NCBI RefSeq assembly: GCF_902726645.1
Contig: NZ_CACVAO010000001.1
Span: 3,296,636 to 3,360,635, forward strand
Source: Halobacillus ihumii
GTDB taxonomy: Bacteria; Bacillota; Bacilli; Bacillales; Halobacillaceae
Length of the DNA stretch: 64,000 nucleotides
Direction of reading: 5' to 3'
Below are positions 25,815-34,469 of this stretch, in pieces. The translations under genes and the position numbers were made by a program. Every line of letters begins with the position of its first letter. Within the stretch, counting starts at the first letter, position 1. The notes under the pieces were generated by a model, which saw only the letters and a list, made by a program, of their open reading frames with translations, ran no database searches and was not told the DNA's origin.

Positions 25815-27249
25815 ACCGAAACGTCTTCATCCTATTTCAGCTGTACTTAACTTCGCAAAAGGGCTAAAAGATGCAATTCTGCCAATCGTTGCGATTTTCT
25901 TTTTTAATGGAAACAGCGAGGGAGGGTTTCTTGGCTTGCTGCCGCTTATTTTAACAGGAGCATTTTTATTAATTATTTTAATTGGCGGTGTGGTCAAGTG
26001 GCTTCGTTTTGTTTATTGGATTGACGAAGGAGAACTTCGAATCGAACACGGTTTACTGTTCCGGAAAAAACGTTATATTCCACTGGAACGTATTCAAAGC
26101 CTGGATTTCTCAGAGGGTATTTTGCACAGGCCGTTTCAGCTTGTCAAAGTGTCGATCGAAACGGCTGCTACTTCAGGGTTAGAAGCTGAAGCAGTACTGA
26201 CTGCAATCAAACGCATCGATGCGAAAGAGCTTGAGAAAACGATCTATCAGCAGAAATCTGATCCTTCTTCTGCCGAAAGTGACGCAGAAATCATAGAAGA
26301 AACAAGTCGTTCGCTCGTTTATCAAATGACGACAAAAGACCTGATCCTTATGGCTGTAACTTCAGGCGGGGCAGGAGTTGTGATTTCAGGGGTAGCTGTC
26401 TTTCTTTCGCAAATTACTGAATTTTTACCGGTTGACGCGATTTATAATGAGGTCGTAAACTGGCTGCAATTTGGTGTCGTCATTGTGGGAGTCATAGCTG
26501 CCTTTGTTTTGATCATTGCTTATGGACTAGCTGTTATTTTAACGATTCTGCGTTTTGGAAACTTTTCTGTTTTTCATGAGGGAGACGATTTGGTAATTAC
26601 TCGCGGGCTGCTGGAAAAGAAACAAGTTACGATCCCGCTCAATCGAATTCAAGGAATCAGGATTGATGAGAACATAGTCAGGCAGCCTTTAGGTTTCGCT
26701 ACAGTCTCGATCATTAGTGCCGGAGGATCAGTTAAGGAAGGGGCAGATCAGCAATTTAAAATTCTTCCTTTTATCAAGCGGGACCAAATTGAACCTGTGC
26801 TGACAAGCATTCTTCCTCAGTATGAGCTAGAAGTTTCTCCTGAAAGTCCTCCAAAACGTGCAAAACGTCGTTATGTCTTCAGATGTATATGGCTTCCTGT
26901 ACTGATTTCGATCGGAGTTAGTGTGTTTTTCTGGCCGCTGGGCTTACTATCGTTCATAATGATTCCTGCTTTTATCGGTCTGGGAATGTTAAATTACCGT
27001 GATGCTGGCTGGAATATTCGAGAAAAACAATTGATGCTCAGCAATCGTCTCATTACGAAACAAACTTATTTTATTAAGAAGCATCGTATCCAATCCTGTC
27101 AGTTCTCGAGGTCGATCCCTGAGCAGCGTGGCCGGCTTTCCTCCATTGAAGTCATGGTCAAGACCGGGGCCGGAAAGACAAGGGCCCGGTGCCTTTACTT
27201 AGACCAGGATGATTCCGAAACCATAATGAGTTGGTTCCAAACTAAATGA
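25804..27249 (+). CDS. ydbT: PH domain membrane protein, YdbT-like
   Basis: 481 residues with three PH modules separated by transmembrane pairs: helices at about 15-65, PH1 with RKKRYIPLERIQSLDFSEG (about 93-111), helices near 180-255, PH2 with KKQVTIPLNRIQGIRIDE, helices near 365-395, and PH3 with QTYFIKKHRIQSCQFSRS. The recurring pattern IPL.RIQ is visible in each. Overlap with ydbS suggests a coupled two-protein membrane complex. Start could be ATG 25804 or 25807. Confidence 0.92.
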   Translation: MMFEPKRLHPISAVLNFAKGLKDAILPIVAIFFFNGNSEGGFLGLLPLILTGAFLLIILIGGVVKWLRFVYWIDEGELRIEHGLLFRKKRYIPLERIQSLDFSEGILHRPFQLVKVSIETAATSGLEAEAVLTAIKRIDAKELEKTIYQQKSDPSSAESDAEIIEETSRSLVYQMTTKDLILMAVTSGGAGVVISGVAVFLSQITEFLPVDAIYNEVVNWLQFGVVIVGVIAAFVLIIAYGLAVILTILRFGNFSVFHEGDDLVITRGLLEKKQVTIPLNRIQGIRIDENIVRQPLGFATVSIISAGGSVKEGADQQFKILPFIKRDQIEPVLTSILPQYELEVSPESPPKRAKRRYVFRCIWLPVLISIGVSVFFWPLGLLSFIMIPAFIGLGMLNYRDAGWNIREKQLMLSNRLITKQTYFIKKHRIQSCQFSRSIPEQRGRLSSIEVMVKTGAGKTRARCLYLDQDDSETIMSWFQTK

Positions 27250-27259
27250 TCGTTTTTCT

Positions 27260-27294
27260 ATCGATTTCTGCTCTTAAGCAGGAATCGATTTTTT
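27260..27294 (+). terminator. Terminator of ydbS-ydbT
   Basis: ATCGATTTCTGC pairs with GCAGGAATCGAT (one wobble) around TCTTAA, followed by a T run. Confidence 0.88.
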
Positions 27295-27298
27295 GTTA

Positions 27299-27341
27299 AA
27301 AGACGAACATTTTATGGACATCCCTTGAAATTTGTTCGTAA
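27299..27341 (+). promoter_or_regulatory. Putative PurR box pair
   Basis: AAAGACGAACATT on plus (core CGAAC at 27304-27308) and its inverted partner AAATTTGTTCGTAAA (core GTTCG at 27334-27338) resemble the Bacillus PurBox AWWWCCGAACWWT, with about 19 bp between boxes. The gene downstream is a purine permease, the kind of target PurR controls. I see no purine riboswitch. Confidence 0.45.
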
Positions 27342-27396
27342 AACGAATATTATTAAGGATGTTGTGATTTTTCATTCGGAAAGTAAGGTGTTGGTG

Positions 27397-28692
27397 ATGT
27401 TGAAGATGTTTCGTTTACAAGAAAACAATACAACCGTCCGAACAGAGCTATTGGCAGGCCTGACTACATTTCTAACTATGGTTTATATCGTTGTCGTGAA
27501 CCCGGCGATTTTATCGGCTGCTGGTTTACCGTTTGAGCAAGTCTTTATGGCGACTGTTATTGCAGCGATTATTGGTACGTTAGTTATGGCGCTTGCTGCC
27601 AATTACCCGATTGCAATTGCACCGGGGATGGGAATGAATGCTTACTTCGTAACGGAAGTTGTTCAGCAGGATGTCAGCTATTCCGTTATTTTAGGTACTG
27701 TTTTCCTTGCTGGGATCTTATTTGTTATTTTAAGTTTAACGAGATTAAGGGAAACGCTGATTATAGCGATTCCTCCTTCGCTTAAATACGGAATTACCTC
27801 CGGGATCGGCCTCTTTATTGCTTTTTTAGGGCTGCGCATGTCAGGGATTATTGTCGCTAGTGAGTCAACGCTGGTTACAATGGGCGACTTGACGGCACCT
27901 GGGACGGTGTTAACGATTGTCGGTCTATTTGTCACACTTGGGCTTATTGCCCGTCGAGTAACTGGGGCGTTATTTATTGGCATGGCCATAACAGCATTGT
28001 TAGGCGTATTTACCGGCCAGCTTGAGTTTGAGAATGGTATCACTTCTGTACCGCCAGCACCAGTTTTTTGGGATATTGACATAGCAGGTGTGTTTAGCAA
28101 CGGGCTTTATACAGTTATTTTCGCCTTTTTGCTTGTGACGATTTTTGATACAACAGGAACGATGATTGGGGTAGCGGAGCAAGCTGGCTTTATCCGCAAA
28201 GATGGAAGCCTGCCGAGAGCACGTGCCGCTTTGATGGCTGACGCAACTGCCACCACAGCGGGAGCGATGTTTGGAACCAGTCCTTCTTCTGCGTATATTG
28301 AATCGTCTTCCGGAGTCGCGGCAGGAGGGAGAACTGGGCTGACGACAGTTGTCGTGGCAGGTTTGTTCTTCATTTCTATCTTTTTCTCTCCGCTGGTAGG
28401 AGCGGTTTCCAGCTTGTCTGCAATCACAGCGCCGGTATTGATTATTGTTGGCTGCTTTATGATGGAAGGGTTAGCAAAGATTAATTGGCAGGCGTTCGAT
28501 GAAGCATTTCCGGCTTTTATTATTATTTTATCGATGCCGCTTACTTCAAGCATTGCAACTGGCATCGCTTTTGGATTTATTTCTTACCCACTCTTGAAAA
28601 TCATGTCTGGAAGAGCGAAAGATGTTCACTGGATTCTGTATTTATTCGGATTTATCTTCATCTTGCAAATGATCTTCTTCCCCGGACATTAA
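27397..28692 (+). CDS. NCS2/AzgA family purine permease (PbuO/PbuG-like)
   Basis: 431 residues, about 12 to 14 transmembrane segments. The AzgA-type signature is visible: FLTMVYIVVVNPAILSAAG near the N-terminus, ANYPIAIAPGMGMNAYF, a mid-protein FDTTGTMIGVAEQAG and FGTSPSSAYIESSSGVAAGG. These proteins import hypoxanthine, guanine or adenine with protons. The short opening RLQENNTTVRTELLAG is closer to PbuO than PbuG from recall; specificity is not certain. ATG 27397 is chosen because AAGGTG precedes it and the N-terminus then fits the family. A PurR-like box pair lies upstream. Confidence 0.9.
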   Translation: MLKMFRLQENNTTVRTELLAGLTTFLTMVYIVVVNPAILSAAGLPFEQVFMATVIAAIIGTLVMALAANYPIAIAPGMGMNAYFVTEVVQQDVSYSVILGTVFLAGILFVILSLTRLRETLIIAIPPSLKYGITSGIGLFIAFLGLRMSGIIVASESTLVTMGDLTAPGTVLTIVGLFVTLGLIARRVTGALFIGMAITALLGVFTGQLEFENGITSVPPAPVFWDIDIAGVFSNGLYTVIFAFLLVTIFDTTGTMIGVAEQAGFIRKDGSLPRARAALMADATATTAGAMFGTSPSSAYIESSSGVAAGGRTGLTTVVVAGLFFISIFFSPLVGAVSSLSAITAPVLIIVGCFMMEGLAKINWQAFDEAFPAFIIILSMPLTSSIATGIAFGFISYPLLKIMSGRAKDVHWILYLFGFIFILQMIFFPGH

Positions 28693-28700
28693 CACACATC

Positions 28701-28733
28701 ACCACCACTGCATTCTCGCAGTGGTGGTTTTTT
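28701..28733 (+). terminator. Terminator of purine permease gene
   Basis: ACCACCACTG pairs with CAGTGGTGGT around CATTCTCG, followed by six T. Confidence 0.9.
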
Positions 28734-28743
28734 ACATAAACTT

Positions 28744-28761
28744 CCACCTCAGGTCATCCAG
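28744..28761. repeat. Decayed copy of the CCACCTCAGGTCATCCAG hairpin repeat
   Basis: Identical over 18 bp to the 5' arm of the hairpins at 59896 and 63211, but the second arm is degraded (CTGGGTGGGG), so it no longer forms the full stem. Lies between a terminator and the germination operon promoter. Confidence 0.75.
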
Positions 28762-28775
28762 TTTCTGGGTGGGGA

Positions 28776-28805
28776 TGCATATTTGGTCTTTTTTGGTGCA
28801 TTCTA
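28776..28805 (+). promoter_or_regulatory. Sigma-G-like promoter of germination operon
   Basis: TGCATA (28776-28781), 17-nt spacer, CATTCTA (28799-28805), against the sigma-G consensus TGMATR and CATACTA. ger operons are known forespore sigma-G genes. The expected start near 28812 leaves only a very short leader before ATG 28822, a weakness of the assignment. Confidence 0.5.
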
Positions 28806-28821
28806 TTTTTAGGTGATGATT

Positions 28822-30378
28822 ATGGGATTCTTTAAAAAATTTCTAGTTGGAAAAAGTGAGCAAGGCAACAAGCAAGAGAAAGCATTCGAACATGAACTAC
28901 CGCAGAAGCCACATTATGCTCAACCTCAACAGATGAATTCATCTGCTCAATTATCCGAAAATATCGACTACCTTTTTTCGCAGTGTAAACAAACAGGTGA
29001 TTTAAAGGTTAGAGCCTTAGATGACGGTCGTGCGGCTTTGGTATTTTACGAAACACTCGTTGATCATGAAAAAATGCAAGAGAAAATATTTGCTCCTATT
29101 GAAATGGGACATGTTGAACGGATACCGGACCTTCCCAATGCCAGAGAAATAACAAATTTAGATGAAGCATTAAAAAAATTGTTAAGCGGTCATGTGCTGT
29201 ATTGTGAAGAAGACAGCCCACGAATTACTTATTTTGACGTGACTGCGTCTTTTAATCGTAGTGTAGAAGAACCAGTTAATGAGAAAGTAGTAAGAGGATC
29301 ACACGAAGGTTTTGTCGAGAATATTAAAACCAATATTAATTTAATTCGTAAGCGTATCGAGGATAAGAGTTTAGTCGTCAAATACTTCAAGGTTGGCAAG
29401 AAGACGAATACGAATATTGCTATTGTTTACATGGAGGGTCTTGCTGATCAGGAAATCGTTCGTAAAATTGAACAAAGGATTACTGATATTTCTGTGGATA
29501 TGGTGCAGAGCCCGGGTTTCATTGAAGAGTTTATCGAGGATTCTACTTCATCACCATTTCCACAAATGCTTAATACGGAACGACCAGACAGGGTGTCTGC
29601 AAACATCATGGAGGGACGCATTGCGGTGATGGCAGAGGGAAGTCCGACAAGTTTAATCGCACCTTCCACCTTTTTTATGTTTTATCAATCTCCTGATGAC
29701 TATAATATGCGGTGGTATACGGGGACATTTATTCGTTTAATTCGGTTGACTAGTTTCTTAATTGCTATTGGGCTGCCGGCGTTTTACATAGCGGTCGTCA
29801 GCTTCCATTTCGAAGTGATTCCTGATGATTTGATTATTCCCGTCAAAAATTCGATCAATCAAATTGCCTACCCGCCGCTTGTAGAGGCATTGGTCATGGT
29901 TATTATTATTGAATTGATACGGGAAGCCGGGATCAGGCTGCCTTCTCCTGTTGGTCAAACGATCGGGATCGTAGGAGGTTTGGTGATCGGTGATGCCGTT
30001 GTACGAGCAGGCCTCATTTCAAATCTCATGATTATTGTCGTCGCCTTAACTGCTATTGCGTCGTTCGTCGTTCCTTCGAATGAACTGAGTACAACGCTCA
30101 GGCTGTTAACCTTTCCGCTCATATTCCTCGCTGGAACTTTAGGGTTTGTGGGGATCATGTTCGGATTATTGTTTATCGCGATTCATTTAACAAAACTCGA
30201 ATCGTTTGGGGTGCCTTACTTTGCTCCAATCGCTCCGTTGAACATTAATGATTTAAAAGATACGTTTGTAAGAATCCCGCTTTATAAAATGAATAAACGT
30301 CCTAAAGACGCTCGGCCAGTCAAGATGAAAGCAATGGAGGATTCGAGGGAGTGGAAGAGAAATGAGCAGTCAAAGTAA
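28822..30378 (+). CDS. Spore germination receptor subunit A (GerA family)
   Basis: 518 residues. A-subunit of a nutrient germinant receptor in the spore inner membrane. Large soluble N-terminal domain (1-290) including the family segment DRVSANIMEGRIAVMAEGSP, then membrane segments from about 300 to 470 and a basic cytoplasmic tail. Family motifs in the membrane part: PLVEALVMVIIIELIREAGI and FVVPSNELSTTLRLL. The first 45 residues are a polar linker. ATG 28822 follows AGGTGATG. The gene overlaps gerB by 17 bp, showing coupled translation. Germinant specificity cannot be deduced. Confidence 0.94.
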   Translation: MGFFKKFLVGKSEQGNKQEKAFEHELPQKPHYAQPQQMNSSAQLSENIDYLFSQCKQTGDLKVRALDDGRAALVFYETLVDHEKMQEKIFAPIEMGHVERIPDLPNAREITNLDEALKKLLSGHVLYCEEDSPRITYFDVTASFNRSVEEPVNEKVVRGSHEGFVENIKTNINLIRKRIEDKSLVVKYFKVGKKTNTNIAIVYMEGLADQEIVRKIEQRITDISVDMVQSPGFIEEFIEDSTSSPFPQMLNTERPDRVSANIMEGRIAVMAEGSPTSLIAPSTFFMFYQSPDDYNMRWYTGTFIRLIRLTSFLIAIGLPAFYIAVVSFHFEVIPDDLIIPVKNSINQIAYPPLVEALVMVIIIELIREAGIRLPSPVGQTIGIVGGLVIGDAVVRAGLISNLMIIVVALTAIASFVVPSNELSTTLRLLTFPLIFLAGTLGFVGIMFGLLFIAIHLTKLESFGVPYFAPIAPLNINDLKDTFVRIPLYKMNKRPKDARPVKMKAMEDSREWKRNEQSK

Positions 30379-31471
30379 ACCAGTTATTTCCCGACGGCAA
30401 TTCTTTTTCATTATCGTTCAAACCCAAATAGGTGTAGGAATCTTATCGATGCCGCATGATCTTCATCAAATCGCTAAACAAGACGGCTGGATATCCCTGC
30501 TTATTACGGCTCTATCCTTAATGATTGTGCTCTTTTTGTTGTGGATGCTGGCTAAACGTCATCCAAACTCTAATTATTTTCAGATCTTAGAGCGGGTGTT
30601 TAGCAAGTGGCCGGGCAAAGTTATTACAGCAGCGTATATCATCTATTTTACCTGTGTCTCCATGTTAATTTTACTGTTATTTGGCCGAATGCTCAGTCTC
30701 TGGGTCTTGCCCAGCACTCCATTCTGGGTGTTATCGATTTTGATGGTAGCTGTGTGCTTGTATTTAACGGCAAGTGGCCTGAAAATTATGGCGCGCTTAT
30801 ATACGAGTCTTTCGCTATTTTTATTTATCCTGATTGTTCTAATGTTCTTTTGTTTTACCGAATTGGAGATCCTCTACATCCTGCCTGTAGGACAGTCGGG
30901 CTGGGGGAATATCCTAAAAGGAGCGAATGAAGGACTTCTGTCTTATTTCGGTTTCATTGTCTCACTCGTTATTTATACGTATGTAGAAGGAAAACCGAAA
31001 GATAAACTAAAAACCGTCTTTTGGGCTCACTTCTTTGTCACTTGCTTCTACTTATTTGTAGTTCTTGTGAGTTTTACATTCTTTAGTACTAAGGAAATTG
31101 CTCTCGTTCAAGAGCCGGTTCTTTATATGTTAAAATCCTTTCAATTTCCAATTATAGCAAGAATCGATTTATTCTTTCTGTCGATTTGGGTGGTTTCGGT
31201 GGCAACTTCATTTGCAACCTACCTCTTTTTAACAGGAATGGGGATACAAATAGTTTTTCAAAAACAATCCAGTATTCCAATTACAGTGGCAGCCATCAGC
31301 ATCTTTATTATTTCTTTATGTTTTGGTTTTGAAAGTGAACGGGTCGAGTTGTTAGGAAACGTGGTTGTTATTCTTGGATATATCTTTGGTGTGTTCGTTC
31401 CAATCTTCACGTTGTGTATAAGTGCGATCAGGTTTAAAGCTGGGAAAGAAAGGGGGAAGCAATATGAATAA
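30362..31471 (+). CDS. Spore germination receptor subunit B (GerB family, APC permease fold)
   Basis: 369 residues with about ten transmembrane segments. The opening SRRQFFFIIVQTQIGVGILS, with the G-V-G-I motif in the first helix, is the GerB/amino acid permease signature for substrate binding. In GerA-type receptors the B subunit binds the germinant. The gene starts inside gerA and its end overlaps gerC by 8 bp. No other permease function is likely given the context. Confidence 0.94.
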   Translation: MSSQSKPVISRRQFFFIIVQTQIGVGILSMPHDLHQIAKQDGWISLLITALSLMIVLFLLWMLAKRHPNSNYFQILERVFSKWPGKVITAAYIIYFTCVSMLILLLFGRMLSLWVLPSTPFWVLSILMVAVCLYLTASGLKIMARLYTSLSLFLFILIVLMFFCFTELEILYILPVGQSGWGNILKGANEGLLSYFGFIVSLVIYTYVEGKPKDKLKTVFWAHFFVTCFYLFVVLVSFTFFSTKEIALVQEPVLYMLKSFQFPIIARIDLFFLSIWVVSVATSFATYLFLTGMGIQIVFQKQSSIPITVAAISIFIISLCFGFESERVELLGNVVVILGYIFGVFVPIFTLCISAIRFKAGKERGKQYE

Positions 31472-32579
31472 GGTATTGTGTGCAATGCTTTCCCTTTTAC
31501 TTCTGACTGGATGCTGGGATCTAAGACAGTTTAAAAACTATAATCTTGCTCTATCAGTTGGCTTCGATCAATTAGAGAGTGGCATCATTCGAGAAACCGT
31601 TTCAATTCCAACGGTTATCGGAGGCCCACAGGGACCTCGGGAACAAAAGGTCCAGATTGTCTCCACGAAATCTCATACAACTTTAGATGCCCGGGAAAAG
31701 ATTGACCAAAGAATTTCAGCTTCCTTTGACCCTTCTAAACTTCAGGTCGTCCTTGTTGGAGAAGATTTGGCCAAACGAGACATTTATCCAGTTTTAGATG
31801 GGTTTTACCGCAATCCGAATAGTAATCTAAACGCACAATTAGCCCTTGTCGAAGGATCAGCTAAAGAGGCCATTTCAATACAAACACCAAATGAAACAAG
31901 AGTCAGCCAGTATTTAACTGGTTTGCTTGAAAGTGTCGTGTCAGGAACTTATTCAACAGGCGAAAATCTTCAGCTCATTAGTGCAGAGTTAATGGAGCCG
32001 GGAGAGGACTTTTCTCTTCCAATCTTGAAAGTACAAGAGGATCAGGAACTGATTAAGTATAATGGCCTAGGTCTTTTCCATAACCGTTCCTATACAGGCG
32101 AGAAAATTAAACAGCAAGACGCTGTACTGTTCGTATTGATGCAAGGACAAAAAGGGAAGAGGGCTCGGATTACAAGGAAAGTCAATAATGATAAAGCGAA
32201 CGAACCATTAAACTATGTGACCATTAAAGTGATGAAGATAAAAAGAGATTTAAATGTTAAAGTTCAAGGTGGTGAGGTGAAAGCTGATTTATCTTTAAAA
32301 ATTTCTGCTCGGATTCTGGAGTATCCGCATAATCAACTTGTATCATTACAGATTATTAATAAACTTTCCGATCGACTAACACGTGTTTTAACAAAAGATG
32401 CGAAAGAAATCGCAGCCAAAACTCAATCGGCAAACAGTGACGTGTTTTCGATTGGAAGGCGGGTGAAAGCCTATTATCCTGAGGTTTGGAATCAGATGGA
32501 CTGGAATAACGAATATCCACAAATAACGATTACTCCTAAGGTAGAAGTTGATGTGAAACAGCATGGTATTATTAATTAA
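31464..32579 (+). CDS. Spore germination receptor subunit C (Ger(x)C lipoprotein)
   Basis: 371 residues. Signal peptide with lipobox LLLTGC (C16), followed by WDLRQ, the conserved WDxR motif of GerC lipoproteins. The three-domain GerC body is present, with SVGFDQ, the REKIDQRIS region, and a C-terminal domain ending near ITPKVEVDVKQHG. Sits on the outer face of the spore inner membrane and completes the A-B-C receptor. ATG 31464 follows AAAGGGGGAAG; the ORF extends upstream into gerB but lacks a signal there. Confidence 0.93.
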   Translation: MNKVLCAMLSLLLLTGCWDLRQFKNYNLALSVGFDQLESGIIRETVSIPTVIGGPQGPREQKVQIVSTKSHTTLDAREKIDQRISASFDPSKLQVVLVGEDLAKRDIYPVLDGFYRNPNSNLNAQLALVEGSAKEAISIQTPNETRVSQYLTGLLESVVSGTYSTGENLQLISAELMEPGEDFSLPILKVQEDQELIKYNGLGLFHNRSYTGEKIKQQDAVLFVLMQGQKGKRARITRKVNNDKANEPLNYVTIKVMKIKRDLNVKVQGGEVKADLSLKISARILEYPHNQLVSLQIINKLSDRLTRVLTKDAKEIAAKTQSANSDVFSIGRRVKAYYPEVWNQMDWNNEYPQITITPKVEVDVKQHGIIN

Positions 32580-32762
32580 TCAAGGGAATTGCAGATTTTT
32601 GAAACCTGAAACTCTGTTTTGTCGTCTAATAGTTAAGAATCACTTTAAAGCGTTAAGTGAATCCTATAAGTCAAAGATCCATTTAGCAAAATTGGGTGAA
32701 CAGGACGTAGTAGTAAAAGCAGTCCTTTCATTATATAAAAGATATACCTCCCCTTAGGTATA

Positions 32763-32796
32763 GCACCTTTCGGTTGACCGCCGGAAGGTGCATTTT
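32763..32796 (+). terminator. Terminator after gerC
   Basis: GCACCTTTCGG pairs with CCGGAAGGTGC (one wobble) around TTGACCG, followed by ATTTT. Between gerC and this hairpin (32580-32762) I see no supported gene. Confidence 0.8.
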
Positions 32797-32982
32797 AGTG
32801 TGTTTTCATGTTTGTTCAGATCAAAATAGAAAATAGGAAAAAAGTCTTTCGAGAATTATTTGTGAAAAACCCCTCGAATTCTAGATGCTTTTAATGTAGT
32901 GTAAATGCTGTAGTTTAGGGAATAATGTCCATATATGAGGATAAAGATCTATTTTATGAAAATTCTTTTTATTTGATAACTA

Positions 32983-33011
32983 TTGCAAGACGTCTGACAA
33001 CCTGTTAAAAT
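32983..33011 (+). promoter_or_regulatory. Sigma-A promoter of nucleoside transporter
   Basis: TTGCAA (32983-32988), 17-nt spacer, TAAAAT (33006-33011). Apart from this and the cre site the gap 32800-33090 shows nothing else clear. Confidence 0.55.
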
Positions 33012-33030
33012 CCTTAATAGAAACAGATCA

Positions 33031-33044
33031 TGAAAGCATTTTCA
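33031..33044 (+). promoter_or_regulatory. Putative CcpA cre site at nucleoside transporter
   Basis: TGAAAGCATTTTCA matches the cre consensus TGWAARCGYTWNCW at 13 of 14 positions and is nearly palindromic. It lies about 13 bp after the expected transcription start, a typical repressing position. Confidence 0.55.
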
Positions 33045-33089
33045 TTTTTTGTGATTCTGACGACTTAAAACTTTTGAGGGGGAACCTAA

Positions 33090-34289
33090 GTGGGTATTGT
33101 AGGTATCTTATTGGGCATATTGGGTATAATCGTGATTCTTGGAATAGCCTTCCTAATGTCTAATGATCGTAAAAATATAAATTATTTTGGTATCGGTGTC
33201 ATGCTTGTGGCGCAACTATTAACAACCTTTGTGATGTTTGAGACAGAAGTCGGTGCCTGGATCATTAATAAAATTTCATGGGTTTTTAACAAACTCATTG
33301 AATATGGAACAGTCGGGGTGAACTTTGTTCTAGGTGGAGTAGCGACAGAAGATGGCGCATCTGTTTTCTTCTTTAATGTATTGCTGCTTATTATTTTCTT
33401 CGCAACTATTCTTTCTGTGCTTACGTATTTGAAGATTCTTCCGTTTATTATCAAGTATTTTGGTCAGTTTTTATCGTATATTACTCGTCTTCCTAAGATC
33501 GAATCATTCAATGCCGTAAACAGTATCTTTTTTGGACAATCTGAGGCAATTATTGCGATTAAATCACAGTTCAAGCACTTAAGTGATAATCGTCTATTTA
33601 TTGTAAGTGCATCAGCAATGGGGTCCGTATCCGCTTCAATCGTTGGGGCCTATATCGGAATTCTGCCTGCTGAATATGTACTTGTCGCCCTTCCATTAAA
33701 CATGTTCAGTGCACTAATCGTTGCTTCCTTGATTGCGCCGGTTAAAGTGGCTAAGGAAGATGATTACGTAGATATTCACGATGTATCTGGTTCGAAGAGT
33801 ATCTTCGAAGCGATGGGAAATGGTGCTTTAGATGGTGGTAAAATTGCCTTGATCGTAGCAGCCATGCTGATTGCGTTTATTGCTTCCCTGGAATTGGTCA
33901 ATGCTTTGTTCTCCTTCTTATTTGCGGGCTTTACCTTGCAGGAAGGGCTTGGGTATATCATTGCTCCACTCGGTCTTTTAATGGGGATCCCTGCATCAGA
34001 AGTACTTGATGCAGGTGCCATTATGGGGACGAAAATTGTGACGAACGAATTTGTTGCCATGCTTGAATTTCAGGGAATGGTTGACCAAGTATCAGAAAAA
34101 ACAGTCGGTATTGTTACAGTATTCTTAACCAGTTTCGCTAACTTCTCTTCTATTGGGATCATTGCGGGAACTGTACAAGGAATTGATGCTGAAAAAGGTG
34201 CCCGCGTATCAGGTTTCGGTATGAAACTTCTGATTGGTGCAACACTTGGTTCTATGCTTTCCGCTACAATGGCTGGTTTATTTTTATAA
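33090..34289 (+). CDS. NupC-type concentrative nucleoside transporter
   Basis: 399 residues with eight to ten transmembrane segments. CNT family features: GGVATEDGASVFFFNVLL and the FGQSEAIIAIK segment, where E binds the coupling ion and nucleoside, then SASAMGSVSASIVGAYIGIL. C-terminal FANFSSIGIIAGTVQGI is the second conserved block. Imports pyrimidine or purine nucleosides with H+ or Na+. GTG 33090 follows GAGGGGGA. Single gene with its own promoter, cre-like site and terminator; B. subtilis NupC and NupG are close in length. Confidence 0.93.
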   Translation: MGIVGILLGILGIIVILGIAFLMSNDRKNINYFGIGVMLVAQLLTTFVMFETEVGAWIINKISWVFNKLIEYGTVGVNFVLGGVATEDGASVFFFNVLLLIIFFATILSVLTYLKILPFIIKYFGQFLSYITRLPKIESFNAVNSIFFGQSEAIIAIKSQFKHLSDNRLFIVSASAMGSVSASIVGAYIGILPAEYVLVALPLNMFSALIVASLIAPVKVAKEDDYVDIHDVSGSKSIFEAMGNGALDGGKIALIVAAMLIAFIASLELVNALFSFLFAGFTLQEGLGYIIAPLGLLMGIPASEVLDAGAIMGTKIVTNEFVAMLEFQGMVDQVSEKTVGIVTVFLTSFANFSSIGIIAGTVQGIDAEKGARVSGFGMKLLIGATLGSMLSATMAGLFL

Positions 34290-34303
34290 AAAACTGATGG
34301 ACA

Positions 34304-34341
34304 AACCTGGCTGGAGAAAATATTCTCTCGCCAGGTTTTTT
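34304..34341 (+). terminator. Terminator of nucleoside transporter
   Basis: AACCTGGC pairs with GCCAGGTT, with an inner GAGAA/TTCTC helix, followed by six T. Confidence 0.85.
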
Positions 34342-34469
34342 GTATGAGTAATTTTTCTTTTCCCTATGATTAGACTATCTAAACATGTTGTTTGTCCTGT
34401 CTGAGTGTTTACACGGTGACGAAAAAGGCTATATTCCCTATAGATTCCATTTGAAAGGGAGTATGTATC

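Noticed and set aside
32563-32757. 64-codon frame after gerC
   Set aside because: Starts inside gerC with no ribosome binding site, and the product resembles nothing I know; the region before the terminator is more likely untranslated.
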